From Locusta migratoria (taxonomy: Eukaryota > Arthropoda > Insecta > Orthoptera > Acrididae), in assembly GCA_026315105.1 (NCBI GenBank), contig CM048755.1, positions 755,675,301 to 755,739,300 on the forward strand: DNA of 64,000 nt, read 5' to 3'. Below the pieces are notes generated by a model. The model did not search any database and had not been told where the DNA came from. It saw only the letters and a list, made by a program, of their open reading frames with translations. A program made the translations under genes and the position numbers. Below are positions 33,481 to 42,904 of this stretch, one piece after another; within the stretch, counting starts at the first letter, position 1, and every line of letters starts with the position of its first letter.

Positions 33481-34609
33481 CCATCCATACCAACAGATGG
33501 AGTGACGATACTTACCTTTGTCATCTGAATCCGACGGCTCGATGAACCCTTTTGTGGGCTAGGTACAGCTGTGGGAGAGTGGCGTCCTCTTATGGGTAAT
33601 GTTTACGCAGTAAGGTGTAACAATGACTCGTGGCCATCATCCGTAAGAAAAGAACAACACACTGACCTACTGACACTTTAAGCATACCTGCTTGTTCGCC
33701 CAGAACATCCCGCGGGGAAGCTGTAACTTGGATTACGCGTCGCTCCAGAATTATGGCAGGGTGAGATTGAGAGCGCCTGCTGTCCCTAACATTCATTTTC
33801 TTACCCAAGTAAATCCAGAAGTAATGTTCCGTCGAGCTATGTTCATTGGTCACCACGAGTATTGAGGGCGCTGGATTTACCCACGCTCAATATCACCATC
33901 ATCTGACAGCCGATGCCACTACTATGCCAAGTAGACGAGCGCTTCCCATGGTTCGTAGTGTACAATATGACATAACCCATTTCATATTTGAAGTCGGTGC
34001 TTGGGAACAGCTATGTCAGTATACTTTGGTTTCAGACTAATTTCTTACTGTACAGTGTATGTGAAAGAAAGTAATATTTTTCTTTAATTTCTTCGAACGT
34101 CCACTTTGCGAAGAGTAAACCTTTTAGTAACATACCCAATGTCATGCATTTCGGTGAGAACTGCGTAAGCCTATCGAGCAATGTTAAATAAGAAAAACCG
34201 AATTCACAAAGTGAAAAATGTAGTGCTACAAATTTCTACTTCGACACTAAAAGAAAATATACCCCACCCAGATTAAGGGATAAAAAATAATCTTTGTCAA
34301 ATTTGTTACTATTACGAATCACAGCGTGATTTGCGTCCTATTGGCATCGTTTTGTTCGGTTCGTCTTTGAAAATGGAAGTTTCATGTGTTATATAAAAAA
34401 GAATAAAAGAATTTAAACAAGTTTTTAGGCAATCGTGGACTAATCAGAATATTCTCCACGCTGCGTAACTGAGGAAACGGATACTGTCTCTCATGATTAT
34501 CAGTATCCTTTTATGACAACATCTCACTGAACTCTACAAAAAATAAAACTACAACAAGAAACGCATTCAAAACAGTTTTGTAATGTAATGCTTTACTGCC
34601 ATAAAAGCG
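33479..34609. other. No recognised gene
   Basis: No domain or RNA gene recognised in about 1.1 kb of AT-rich sequence. Confidence 0.45.
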
Positions 34610-34685
34610 AGGCGCCGCGCGGTCTAAGGCGCCACGCTGCGGAGAGTGCGGTTGCTCGCCGTCGGAGGTTCGAGTCCTCCCTGGG

Positions 34686-34718
<33 letters not shown>

Positions 34719-34819
34719 GTCCTTAGGTTAGTTTGCCTTAGTTTAAGTAGTTTGTAAGCTACGAACTGATGACCACGCAGTTTGGTCCGATAGATTTACA
34801 AACATTTGAACATTTTGAA
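34610..34819 (+). mobile_element. SINE family B copy with (GT)n
   Basis: Head GGCGCCGCGCGGTCTAAGGC (variant), B box GGTTCGAGTCC, GT run at 34687-34718, hairpin region CTGATGACCACGCAG, and tail ACAAACATTTGAACATTTT. Its head differs from other B copies by a deletion near the start. Confidence 0.88.
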
Positions 34820-34823
34820 AAGC

Positions 34824-34972
34824 TTAAATACAATGAAAGAATCCCTGAGACGGATTTACGTCTCAAATATGTCAAAGACATTATTGATAGAGTTGAAGCA
34901 TTGAATTAAAATTTGTGGTGCGGCCGGGAATCGAACCCGGACCTCCATGCTTACTAGGCAGACGTCTTAACC

Positions 34973-34975
<3 letters not shown>
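34824..34975 (-). repeat. 3' half of a tRNA-like sequence plus flank, left side of the Tx1-type insertion
   Basis: The minus strand holds AAGACGTCTGCCTAGTAAGC, the T-arm GGTTCGATTCC and acceptor CCGCACCA, then an 80-bp flank. Bases 34824-34960 are identical over 137 bp to 40879-41015. The sequence stops at the D-loop because the LINE inserted there (34976 onward). Confidence 0.9.
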
Positions 34976-35018
<43 letters not shown>

Positions 35019-35786
35019 CCAGATAAAAATCCTAGAACCTGGCGGGGATCGAACCCGCGCCCTTTTTTTTTTCGGGTCTCCTTCCTCCCCTTCAACCCGT
35101 CCTTCCGCTCACCAAAGTCGCCTTCTTCGGCGTCGGCTTCTATCGGCCTTTTTGTTCCATTTCTTGGAATTAAAATTTGTACGTCTCTCTTGGACTTGAA
35201 AATAAAAGACCGTCTTGCGTGAGTTCGTTGAAAAATAATAATAATAATAAAAATGAAGCTGATTTGACGAATTCCCGTCTCGCTGTTCCACAGCTTTATA
35301 TCGAAAATATTGCAAACCAAAAGAAAGTCACTTCTTCAGTGGTAAACAAACTATTTCCTCCTATTTACTATTCGATAAAATAACTGTTTTCCTCTTTTTC
35401 CATGGCACTGCCCACCGTCGATTTCAAAGTTTGTCTTCACGTATTGTGTTTGCAGTTTTGCATGTCCGTTTGAAGTTCATTTTCTTTGTACTTCTTGTAT
35501 GTACTTAGTATAAAATGGTTTCTTCTCTAACCCTGAAACGCGTCAGTCGGCTAGTGCATAGGATTTATTTGAATAAAATATACAAATGAAAGAGGGGGTT
35601 AATGATATATCTTCTTTCAAAAACAAAAATTTATTCTGAGGTACTGCTCGTTTCATTATTACTTTGTTCTTCATTTGTTCATGTTCTCTTCATTTGGTTT
35701 ATTGTATTTATTGATTTATTTGTTTAGTAATTAATGTTAGTTTTATTTTACACACTCCATCGCTAATCATGTTGTTTCAGGTGCAT
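34976..35786 (-). other. 3' UTR of the Tx1-type LINE with an embedded tRNA T-arm
   Basis: At 35042-35060 the minus strand contains GCGGGTTCGATCCCCGC, a perfect 5-bp stem with a B-box-like loop, preceded by a short A-run (35061-35072 as T). It lies only about 25 bp before the long A-tail. It may be a captured tRNA fragment or a recognition element. No ORF is present here. Confidence 0.6.
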
Positions 35787-38700
35787 TTACATGATAGTTC
35801 TCTTTAGGAAATTGGCGTATTGACGATGATAATCATGTACTTGTAGTAGGTTTTGGTGCTGGGTCGTAATATACGTCCAAAAGTCCTCTTCACTCTTTTC
35901 ATTGTTTGTCAGAATATAAAATACCGTATGTCCCCTTAACCAGTTGACGGCATTGTTCTTTGTGTTGGGATAAATTTTTTCATCGGGTAACAAAAAACTC
36001 GTGGGTGTGATTGTATGCGGAGATGTTCTCTGGATGATTGCCAGTTTTCGTCTAACCGACTGCCAAATGTTGTTGACTTTATTACATACAAACTGGTGTT
36101 CGTCCGTGTCGTTGAGATTGCAGGTAATACACAGAGAGGAGTCTGCCATGTGAATGGAATAAAGACGTTCATTTGTTGGTACTTTTCTGTTAACTGCGTA
36201 GTACCACGTTGCCCGCACGTTAGTTGGTAAGTGCAAATGATGGACGTTTTTCCAAATATTTGACCAATTGAATGCATTGTACTTTTTTTCTATTATATTC
36301 TTGCTATGAAACTTCATAAAGTTTTTATATACATCTTTAACACTAAATACATCTTTCTCTGCAATCCTCAGTCTTAGATAACTGTATTCTATTAGAAAAT
36401 GCTTGAATTGGTACAGTTGATTGGGGATGTGATGAACATCAATTGGTGCATCGCAGTTGGCTGGTACTATTTCATTAAGTAAGAATGCTGCTATGCTATT
36501 CGGTGACTTTTTCCACTGTTTATAGGTCTTGCAGGTGTACAACGCTTGTGCTTTATTATAGACGTCTGTAAGGTTTAGGCCACCTTCTGTAAATGGTAAG
36601 GTCAAAGTTTCAAACTTAACTTTGAACATGTGACCACGGCTGACGAAATGACCAAAAGCAGCCAGAATCCTATTTGCCACGTCTTTTGGCATGGGCAGGA
36701 CTTGCGCCACGTAATTTATTTTTGATGTTAGATAGATGTTGACGAGTTGCACTATCTGTATTTCATCGATCGTCCTGAGTTTGTGTTGGTGGATGCTGGC
36801 ACGTATGTTATTCAGTAATTTCCGATAGTTCAAAGTAATTGTCTGCCGGATGTTTGGTGCATATTCTATTCCAAGACATTTGATTGTGGAGGTCTCCTTT
36901 ATTGGTCCTTGGATGGGAATTCCTAAACCACGCCCAACATTCATTATTGCACATTTATTCCTGTTCAGTTTTGCGCCGGAAGCAAGTGCGTACTTATCTA
37001 TTATTTCCAGTGCCTTGCATATCTCTTCGTTATCTCGGACCAGAAAGACGACATCGTCAGCATATGCCTTGCACACTATCCTTTCTCCATTTATCGTTAT
37101 GCCTTGGAGATGTTGACTTAAATCGAAAAGCAAAGGCTCAATGGCTATTGCGAAGAGGGACATGGATAATGGGCATCCTTGTCGCACTGAACTGTTTATT
37201 GTAATGGGTTTGCTGGCTTGACCATTGATCATAACTGTGGAGGTAGCACCGCTTAAAAAGTTCTTTATAACTCCGATAAAACGTTGCGGAAAGTTCATGC
37301 AACCCATAGTATGAAACAGATAATTATGGCTGACTCTGTCGAAAGCCTTCTCAAAATCCAATGATACTAGCGCGCCTTTTATTTGACAAGCTCCAGCAAT
37401 CGATATGATATCCCTATAATCGCACAGTGTGTGGTGGATAGATCTGTCTCGTCCTACGCTCGACTGATACGAACCGGTGACGGTATTCATTGCAGATTTT
37501 AATCTTTCGTTCACAATGCGGGAAAATATTTTATAGTCACAATTAAGTAATGTGAGCGGTCTTAGATTTGTTATACATTTTCCTGCATGATTTTTCGGGA
37601 CTAGAACTATTATTCCTTCTCGAAAGTCACTTGGGATATCACTGCTGGCATTCATTAGTTCGTTGCAAATGCTCGTCAGTTTGGGTAACATTCGACTTCG
37701 GAATGTATGGTATAGCTCAGCTGGAAGTCCGTCACGCCCAGGAGATTTGTTTTTCGGACTTCGTAGTATGGCATCTTCAACTTCATCTTGCGTTACTTCA
37801 GCTAGCAGGTTATTTGCCTGATCCTGGTCCAGCTTCCGTGTCAGTCCTATTGTCATAACATTTTGCGCCATTGTGTCAGTTGTGGTATTGCTTAATAACT
37901 CGGTGAAGTATTTATGGATTTCGTTTTTAATCTCATTTTGCTGCGTGAGTAGTCTGCCACCCATGGATCGTATTTCAGTTAATATTTTCTTTCGGCGACC
38001 CTTCCTTTCAGTAATCAAGTGGTAAATTGACGTTTGTTCTCTTTTGACATCGTTTTGAAGCCTTGATCGTATTTTACAACCTTCAAGTTGTTTTCGTTTC
38101 AAAGCTAAGAGTTTCGCCTGAGTTCTTTTTATATCCAAATGGTTGTTAATTTCTGATGGATCATTTGTGTACAAGTCTCGAAGGACTTTGAAATAAAATT
38201 CAGTTGTCTGTTTTTGCCAATCATTTTTGTCACGTGAGTAGTGCATCATCGCCCGTCGTATCGACGGTTTAGCACATTTGAGCCACCACGTAAGTGTCGG
38301 GGGGTATGACGTGAATTTTTTCTCGCACTCAGTCCACACAGTATTGAATATGTCGTGACACTCGGGGTCCTGCAAGTGCGCTACATTTAACTTCCACAGG
38401 CCTCGTCCCCGGTATGTTTCCTCTCGTTTGAGGTTAATGGTGCAAATATATGTTATGTGATTTGAGAATATGGTAGGCCATAACTCTGTCTGCAGCACGT
38501 GCGTTTTTAAATGATCAGACACATATATCCTGTCGATGCGACTAGCAGAATGACTTGTAATGTAAGTAAAGCCTGGCAGCGCACCGTTTTTGAGTTCCCA
38601 GGTATCAGTCATCGTCAGTTGTTTGATTATAAGGTCAAGTTCGGCACAATAGTTAAAATTGGGCGTTTGATCTTTAGCCGACAATACACAGTTGTAGTCC

Positions 38701-39101
38701 CCTCCAAAAATCATATTGTCATATCGTCCACAGAAAAGAGGAACAACATCATCTTTAAAAAATTCAGCTCTACGCCGCCTATTACTGGAACCAGAGGGTG
38801 CGTAGATGTTAATAAGTCGAGTACCGTTGATAGTAACAGCTACACCTCTGGCGTTTGTCAGTTTTACAACATCGTGCACAATAATGCCTTCTTTGCTTAA
38901 TATTGCTGTACCGAGTTCTGAGTCGTTCCCTGAATTGACAATTGCATTGTATCCTGTGATATCATCAAGTTGAATGTCTGTAACTTCTTGCAACATAGCA
39001 ATATCAATATCGGCTGCGTAAAGCATATCCTGCAAGGTCTTAAGTTTTAAATGGCTGCGGATCTTATTGATGTTTATCGTCCCTATTTTATACGATTGCA
39101 A
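35787..39101 (-). CDS. LINE ORF2: APE endonuclease and reverse transcriptase (Tx1-type), 1104 aa
   Basis: The full-length ORF would nick target DNA and prime reverse transcription from it. APE motifs: IGTININKIRS (Asn), IAMLQEV (Glu 39), NIYAPSG, FGGDYNCVL (133-140), SASRIDRIYVS (185-195), and SNH at 213-215 where SDH is usual. RT: LRPLTLLNCDYKIF (513-526), LDFEKAFDRV (581-590), VRQGCPLSMSLFA (639-651) and YADD (680-683). A C-terminal CITCNLNDTDEHQFVC is a C2HC motif usual in L1/Tx1 ORF2. There is no RNase H. The ATG is preceded by ORF1 with a short gap, so downstream reinitiation or an internal start is expected. No stop or frameshift seen. Confidence 0.94.
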   Translation of the reverse strand: MQSYKIGTININKIRSHLKLKTLQDMLYAADIDIAMLQEVTDIQLDDITGYNAIVNSGNDSELGTAILSKEGIIVHDVVKLTNARGVAVTINGTRLINIYAPSGSSNRRRRAEFFKDDVVPLFCGRYDNMIFGGDYNCVLSAKDQTPNFNYCAELDLIIKQLTMTDTWELKNGALPGFTYITSHSASRIDRIYVSDHLKTHVLQTELWPTIFSNHITYICTINLKREETYRGRGLWKLNVAHLQDPECHDIFNTVWTECEKKFTSYPPTLTWWLKCAKPSIRRAMMHYSRDKNDWQKQTTEFYFKVLRDLYTNDPSEINNHLDIKRTQAKLLALKRKQLEGCKIRSRLQNDVKREQTSIYHLITERKGRRKKILTEIRSMGGRLLTQQNEIKNEIHKYFTELLSNTTTDTMAQNVMTIGLTRKLDQDQANNLLAEVTQDEVEDAILRSPKNKSPGRDGLPAELYHTFRSRMLPKLTSICNELMNASSDIPSDFREGIIVLVPKNHAGKCITNLRPLTLLNCDYKIFSRIVNERLKSAMNTVTGSYQSSVGRDRSIHHTLCDYRDIISIAGACQIKGALVSLDFEKAFDRVSHNYLFHTMGCMNFPQRFIGVIKNFLSGATSTVMINGQASKPITINSSVRQGCPLSMSLFAIAIEPLLFDLSQHLQGITINGERIVCKAYADDVVFLVRDNEEICKALEIIDKYALASGAKLNRNKCAIMNVGRGLGIPIQGPIKETSTIKCLGIEYAPNIRQTITLNYRKLLNNIRASIHQHKLRTIDEIQIVQLVNIYLTSKINYVAQVLPMPKDVANRILAAFGHFVSRGHMFKVKFETLTLPFTEGGLNLTDVYNKAQALYTCKTYKQWKKSPNSIAAFLLNEIVPANCDAPIDVHHIPNQLYQFKHFLIEYSYLRLRIAEKDVFSVKDVYKNFMKFHSKNIIEKKYNAFNWSNIWKNVHHLHLPTNVRATWYYAVNRKVPTNERLYSIHMADSSLCITCNLNDTDEHQFVCNKVNNIWQSVRRKLAIIQRTSPHTITPTSFLLPDEKIYPNTKNNAVNWLRGHTVFYILTNNEKSEEDFWTYITTQHQNLLQVHDYHRQYANFLKRTIM

Positions 39102-39170
39102 TGCAATTGTAAAAGGTAGATGGACAAAATCGGTGAATATGGCAACTGATACTCATGGCGTCTAATGTCT

Positions 39171-40535
39171 TTAATGAATCGGAAGTGGAGGTGGCGTCCT
39201 CTTAGTTTTCTCGTCTCTCGGCCTGGAGAACGAGTCTCTTTTTGTATTTGACACTTCCTGCATTTCTTCATCCTCGGGGAATTGTGCGGTTTCCTCTGCC
39301 CAGTTCCTTCCATCGGTGCATTGAAGCAATTCTTCCTCAGAACCATGTTGAGATGGAACTTTATTTCGCGAGTCCTTCGGTGTACAATTAGTATTTTCAC
39401 CGCCCCGTTCGGTGTGCGTTTCTATATTTGGCGAAACGACCATACTCACAATATTTGTCATCTGTTGACTCCGTTGCGACTTCCCAGATGTCGCATCGCT
39501 TAATTTTTGACTAATTTGTTTTGCTTTTTCGCGCACTTGCTGTACTTTCTGTTTGGCGTCAGGAGGTGCTATACGCCGTTTCTTATGCCTCTTCGGAGAG
39601 GGTCCCGATTTTGAACTGTCTTCACACTCTGAAGTGCTACTTAAATCTTGGGTATTACTTTCCTGATTACTAACTCCTTCCATCTCACGCCGTGCATCCT
39701 GTTCAAAGGTTTCCGTGACTTTTTTATCGTGTTCGTCGCCAGTGACTGTTTCCGTTGCGTTGGAGGGAACGACAGCCGTCGTTTCATTATTACTGGTGTC
39801 CATTTCCAGGCTTACGGTAGCATCGTCGCTCTCATTGTTTCCGTCTATTGCGGCGCTAGACGTGGCAGCCGTGTTTACTTGGAGGGCCGAGGCGTACGTC
39901 ACAGGCAGTGACGTCATCTTTAGTGGCGCGACCGGCTCCCTGGCCGGCACCTGCGTCAATCTCCGCTGCACACATTCAGATCTAACATGCCCTGTCTGCC
40001 CACAGCCTGAGCACGTACGTGGTTGGTCGTCGTACATGACAATGGCTCTATATCCGCAAACGTAGATGTAAGATGGGATATGTTTTTGGAGCTCCATTTT
40101 TATTTGTCTGACACCGTTTAGTACCGGGAACGTTTGGAAGGTTGTCCATTTTTCCGCAATATTGCTGATAACCCTCCCGTACGGTTTGAGAGCTGTATTA
40201 ATCTCATCCTCAGTTATTTCGAAAGGCAGTTCAAACATACGAACGGTTCTAGTTCCAAATCCAGCATAATCAACTTGAACGTTACCAACATTGCCGTCAC
40301 AATGATTAAATTTCAGTTTGCCTCTACATTGTTCAATGACCTTTTCACAGCATTCGGCATTGATCATTTTGACGTATACAGTGCTACTCACAATCGATAA
40401 ATGGATCCCGACTATCTCACTAAAACTTAGCTTTACTACATCTCGTAAAAATACTTCTACTTCAAATGCTCTTGGCCGAGCAAAGTGCTCATCTAACGAG
40501 AATTTCAAAGTATATTTTCTTTTACTTTGACTCAT
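39171..40535 (-). CDS. LINE ORF1: RNA-binding protein with CCHC zinc knuckle, 454 aa
   Basis: The ATG at 40535 has an AAGATGA context. Residues 1-160 look like an RRM-type region (KYTLKFSLDE, TVRMFELPFEITEDEINTAL, IKMELQKHIPSYIYVCGYRA), followed by one zinc knuckle CSGCGQTGHVRSEC at 175-188. The rest is Thr/Ser/Glu-rich with a basic patch PKRHKKRRIAP, a possible nuclear signal. This layout is typical of ORF1 in Tx1-type arthropod LINEs, where it coats element RNA. The ORF is unbroken. A second ORF (39083-39400) overlaps in another frame and is a shadow. Confidence 0.92.
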   Translation of the reverse strand: MSQSKRKYTLKFSLDEHFARPRAFEVEVFLRDVVKLSFSEIVGIHLSIVSSTVYVKMINAECCEKVIEQCRGKLKFNHCDGNVGNVQVDYAGFGTRTVRMFELPFEITEDEINTALKPYGRVISNIAEKWTTFQTFPVLNGVRQIKMELQKHIPSYIYVCGYRAIVMYDDQPRTCSGCGQTGHVRSECVQRRLTQVPAREPVAPLKMTSLPVTYASALQVNTAATSSAAIDGNNESDDATVSLEMDTSNNETTAVVPSNATETVTGDEHDKKVTETFEQDARREMEGVSNQESNTQDLSSTSECEDSSKSGPSPKRHKKRRIAPPDAKQKVQQVREKAKQISQKLSDATSGKSQRSQQMTNIVSMVVSPNIETHTERGGENTNCTPKDSRNKVPSQHGSEEELLQCTDGRNWAEETAQFPEDEEMQEVSNTKRDSFSRPRDEKTKRTPPPLPIH

Positions 40536-40678
40536 CTTGGTGATCTACACATTTTGAAACCTAAGGCTACTATTTACGCAACAAGAGCGTCTAACTCACC
40601 ACACACTGTAAGCGCGCGTCCGGCCGCAGCGAGGAAGTAAACAGACGTCCACACAGCACGCGAGCTGAAAGCAGACTG
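40536..40678 (-). promoter_or_regulatory. 5' UTR / presumed internal promoter of the Tx1-type LINE
   Basis: A GC-rich 143-bp leader beginning CAGTCTGCTTTCAGC directly abuts the target duplication. LINE promoters lie in this position by family knowledge. The GC content contrasts with the AT-rich element body. Confidence 0.6.
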
Positions 40679-40778
40679 AACCGTTAGACTACCACACCAC
40701 TAACGATTAAGGCGCCTCGGAATAGTCTATGTACGATTTCCCTCCACAACACAAACTTTAATTCAGCTTCTTTGTTCC
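40679..40778 (-). repeat. 5' part of the interrupted tRNA-like target (right flank)
   Basis: Reverse complement reads GGTGTGGTAGTCTAACGGTT, the acceptor 5' strand and D-arm of the tRNA-like sequence, preceded by about 80 bp of flank. It is identical over 100 bp, inverted, to 41061-41160. Confidence 0.92.
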
Positions 40779-40878
40779 AAAGATAATTGCCACTACTGCC
40801 AAGGCTCTCCATGTAGCGGAATAGCACCTCAGCAATGGACATGGTGGAACAATCCTGTTATGGTGATATAAATATCAA

Positions 40879-41015
40879 TTAAATACAATGAAAGAATCCC
40901 TGAGACGGATTTACGTCTCAAATATGTCAAAGACATTATTGATAGAGTTGAAGCATTGAATTAAAATTTGTGGTGCGGCCGGGAATCGAACCCGGACCTC
41001 CATGCTTACTAGGCA
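40879..41015 (-). repeat. Second copy of the tRNA-like 3' half and flank
   Basis: It is identical to 34824-34960 over 137 bp and stops inside the anticodon arm at ...TTACTAGGCA, then joins a SINE B fragment at 41016-41060. Confidence 0.9.
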
Positions 41016-41060
41016 TGTGTGTGTGTGTTGTCCTTAGGTTAGTTTGCCTTAGTTTAAGTA
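41016..41060 (+). repeat. SINE family B internal fragment
   Basis: TGTGTGTGTGTTGTCCTTAG and GTTTGCCTTAGTTTAAGTA match the centre of the SINE B copy at 34610-34819. It is fused between two tRNA-like repeats without its own head or tail. Confidence 0.75.
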
Positions 41061-41247
41061 GGAACAAAGAAGCTGAATTAAAGTTTGTGTTGTGGAGGGA
41101 AATCGTACATAGACTATTCCGAGGCGCCTTAATCGTTAGTGGTGTGGTAGTCTAACGGTTAAGACGTCTGCCTAGTAAGCATGGAGGTCCGGGTTCGATT
41201 CCCGGCCGCACCACAAATTTTAATTCAATGCTTCAACTCTATCAATT
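41061..41247 (+). repeat. Uninterrupted inverted copy of the Tx1-type insertion target
   Basis: It joins the reverse complement of 40679-40778 to that of the left flank of the LINE. It therefore represents the pre-insertion allele in inverted orientation and confirms the exact insertion point. Confidence 0.92.
41141..41213 (+). tRNA. tRNA-like sequence, anticodon AGT (Thr-like); gene or SINE head
   Basis: The 73-nt sequence folds as a cloverleaf. The acceptor pairs GGTGTGG with CCGCACC (one G-T), the D-stem GTCT with AGAC, and the T-stem CCGGG with CCCGG around TTCGATT. The anticodon loop is CTAGTAA, and the variable loop is 5 nt. The anticodon stem has one mismatch (nt 28-42) and one wobble. 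The B box GGTTCGATTCC is perfect, and a TTTT lies 4 nt downstream, a usable Pol III stop. The mismatch and duplicated flanks argue for a tRNA-derived repeat rather than a working tRNA-Thr gene, so I hold both open. Confidence 0.6.
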
Positions 41248-42093
41248 TTGAAAAGCGTTGTTGTTAAATTCTACTAGTTCTCCCAATCCCAGGATACTGG
41301 TTTTCCACCATTAAAGACCTATTATTACATTAGGTTACGTAGTGAGACTTAATCCCCATCCAAATGTAGCGACATGCAGCATGTAGCACCAGCGTCAACA
41401 CGGCAGCAGCAAGATTGTGGGGGCTCGTCACGGGGGTATTTGTGGAGATGGTTGGTTGATGGGAGGAAGGGACAAACACCGAGCTCATCTGTCCCGGCTA
41501 AGGACATTCAGATAGTAAAATGGGAAAACTACAATGGAATTGGAATCAGTCATACCCACTGGACAAAAAACAGCATAAAATGTTGCTATGCACATCTCTA
41601 CAGCTCTATAAACTCTATAACCGTCATTCATTAACTAGGAGCATGTACTAGTGAACAGTTTATGCCCCTAAAGCAGAAGCATAAAAATGGAAGAAAGAAA
41701 CAATGTAAAAAAAGTCGCACTGACGTGTTTTACGGTCCACTTTAGATTTTGCAAACATTTCGTACAAAAATAATAAAAATGTAAATAATAGTCTCATAAA
41801 TAAAATATGGGCGATGCGATCACGACTCTACTATTGTGACAATATCTATTCACCCAGAACGCAATATTCTTTCTGGCCGTTTTTTAACAAACAGCCTAAT
41901 TTATTTGATTTTTGACTTTAGCCTTGATAAACATATTCTTCTTCTTTCTTAACTTTTCCTATTTAAACTATTATTTTAATATCTCCCTTACTTTTTCATT
42001 ATATTTTTCCGTTAAAAAATTTATCACCTATCTTGCTTTGGCAGTTTGCTCAAAGTTTATTTTCTTTTCCGGTACTAGTTACGAATGAATATA
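41248..42093. other. No recognised gene
   Basis: AT-rich sequence without domains. Confidence 0.45.
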
Positions 42094-42177
42094 CCCTGGA
42101 AGGAACGTAGCGTACATTTGGCGTTCGGACGAGTGACTCTACACTGGATGGAACACGGCGTACATTTGGCGTTCGGA
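42094..42177 (+). repeat. Two-copy 48-bp tandem repeat
   Basis: TGGAAGGAACGTAGCG and TGGATGGAACACGGCG each lead into TACATTTGGCGTTCGGA, starting at 42094 and 42142. The family is unknown. Confidence 0.85.
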
Positions 42178-42904
42178 AATCAATCTCGTGACATCCCTCC
42201 CCGAAACTCTTTTGCATAAGTCACTTCCTTTCTGTATTTGATGATTTTCTTATTATAGCTCAAGCGCTGTCATTTAAACGCAATGGTACACTGAAAATTA
42301 TCAAAAACACGTCCTTCTTACGACAATGAATTATAATCTACTGTCTACAAACGCCATGTTAGCAGATGACACCTACCATCGACGGTACGAAAATTACTGG
42401 TTACGTCGCAGCTGTTCGCCGTAGCGTAAAATAGGCGACGAATTAGTTTGTGATGTACGAACATGTTAGACGGTGGTTCGAAACTTGCTAGGGCGCGGTG
42501 GCTCAGCGCGCTCGTTCAGAGGGTTGCCAGCATGGTAGCTCGACGCCCTGTGTAACGAGAAAACTGAGTGAAAGACGAAGAGATCAAAATAGAACAAAAA
42601 ATACCAATGTCCACAAAGTATCGTTCAAACCAAAGAACCAGTGAATAGAGATAAAAAGACAGAGTTCAACGCCATCTGTAATAAAATAAACTGAGCAAAA
42701 ATCTCAACGAACAACCAAGAACAATCATGAACAAACGACCGCAAAGCATCGATCTCCCTCTTGTTAACTAAACGCAACTATATTTTCCAAGATTCCGAGT
42801 TGTTCAAAGGTAACAGCGCTTTCTCTGAAAAGTGCATTTGTTCTGTTTCGAGAACATGCTATGAAATACATACTAACGAATTGTAAACATAACCTAGGGA
42901 AAAA
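42178..42904. other. tRNA-like SINE remnant, otherwise nothing recognised
   Basis: At 42490-42545 GGGCGCGGTGGCTCAGCGCG looks like a tRNA D-arm and A box. The anticodon and T arms are degenerate. No gene is seen in the rest. Confidence 0.4.

Larger units (their letters stand above)
34976..40678 (-). mobile_element. Tx1-type (L1 superclade) LINE, apparently full length with both ORFs open
   Basis: This 5.7-kb element has a 143-bp 5' UTR, ORF1, a 69-bp gap, ORF2, an 0.8-kb 3' UTR and a 45-bp A-tail (34974-35018 as T). Its flanks share AACCGTT (34969-34975 and 40679-40685), so the target duplication is 5-7 bp, partly hidden in the A-tail. The target is the D-loop of a tRNA-like sequence. Tx1-type lineages are known for site-specific insertion into small RNA genes. 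Whether this family is site-specific needs other copies. Long intact ORFs suggest recent activity. Confidence 0.92.

Noticed and set aside
33183..33545. 120-codon ORF with a Leu-Ser tract
   Set aside because: It is driven by the (CT)n microsatellite, with no domain on either side.
39083..39400. 105-codon minus-strand ORF bridging ORF1 and ORF2 of the Tx1-type LINE
   Set aside because: It overlaps ORF1 in another frame and has a composition typical of a shadow. ORF1 ends and ORF2 starts on their own.
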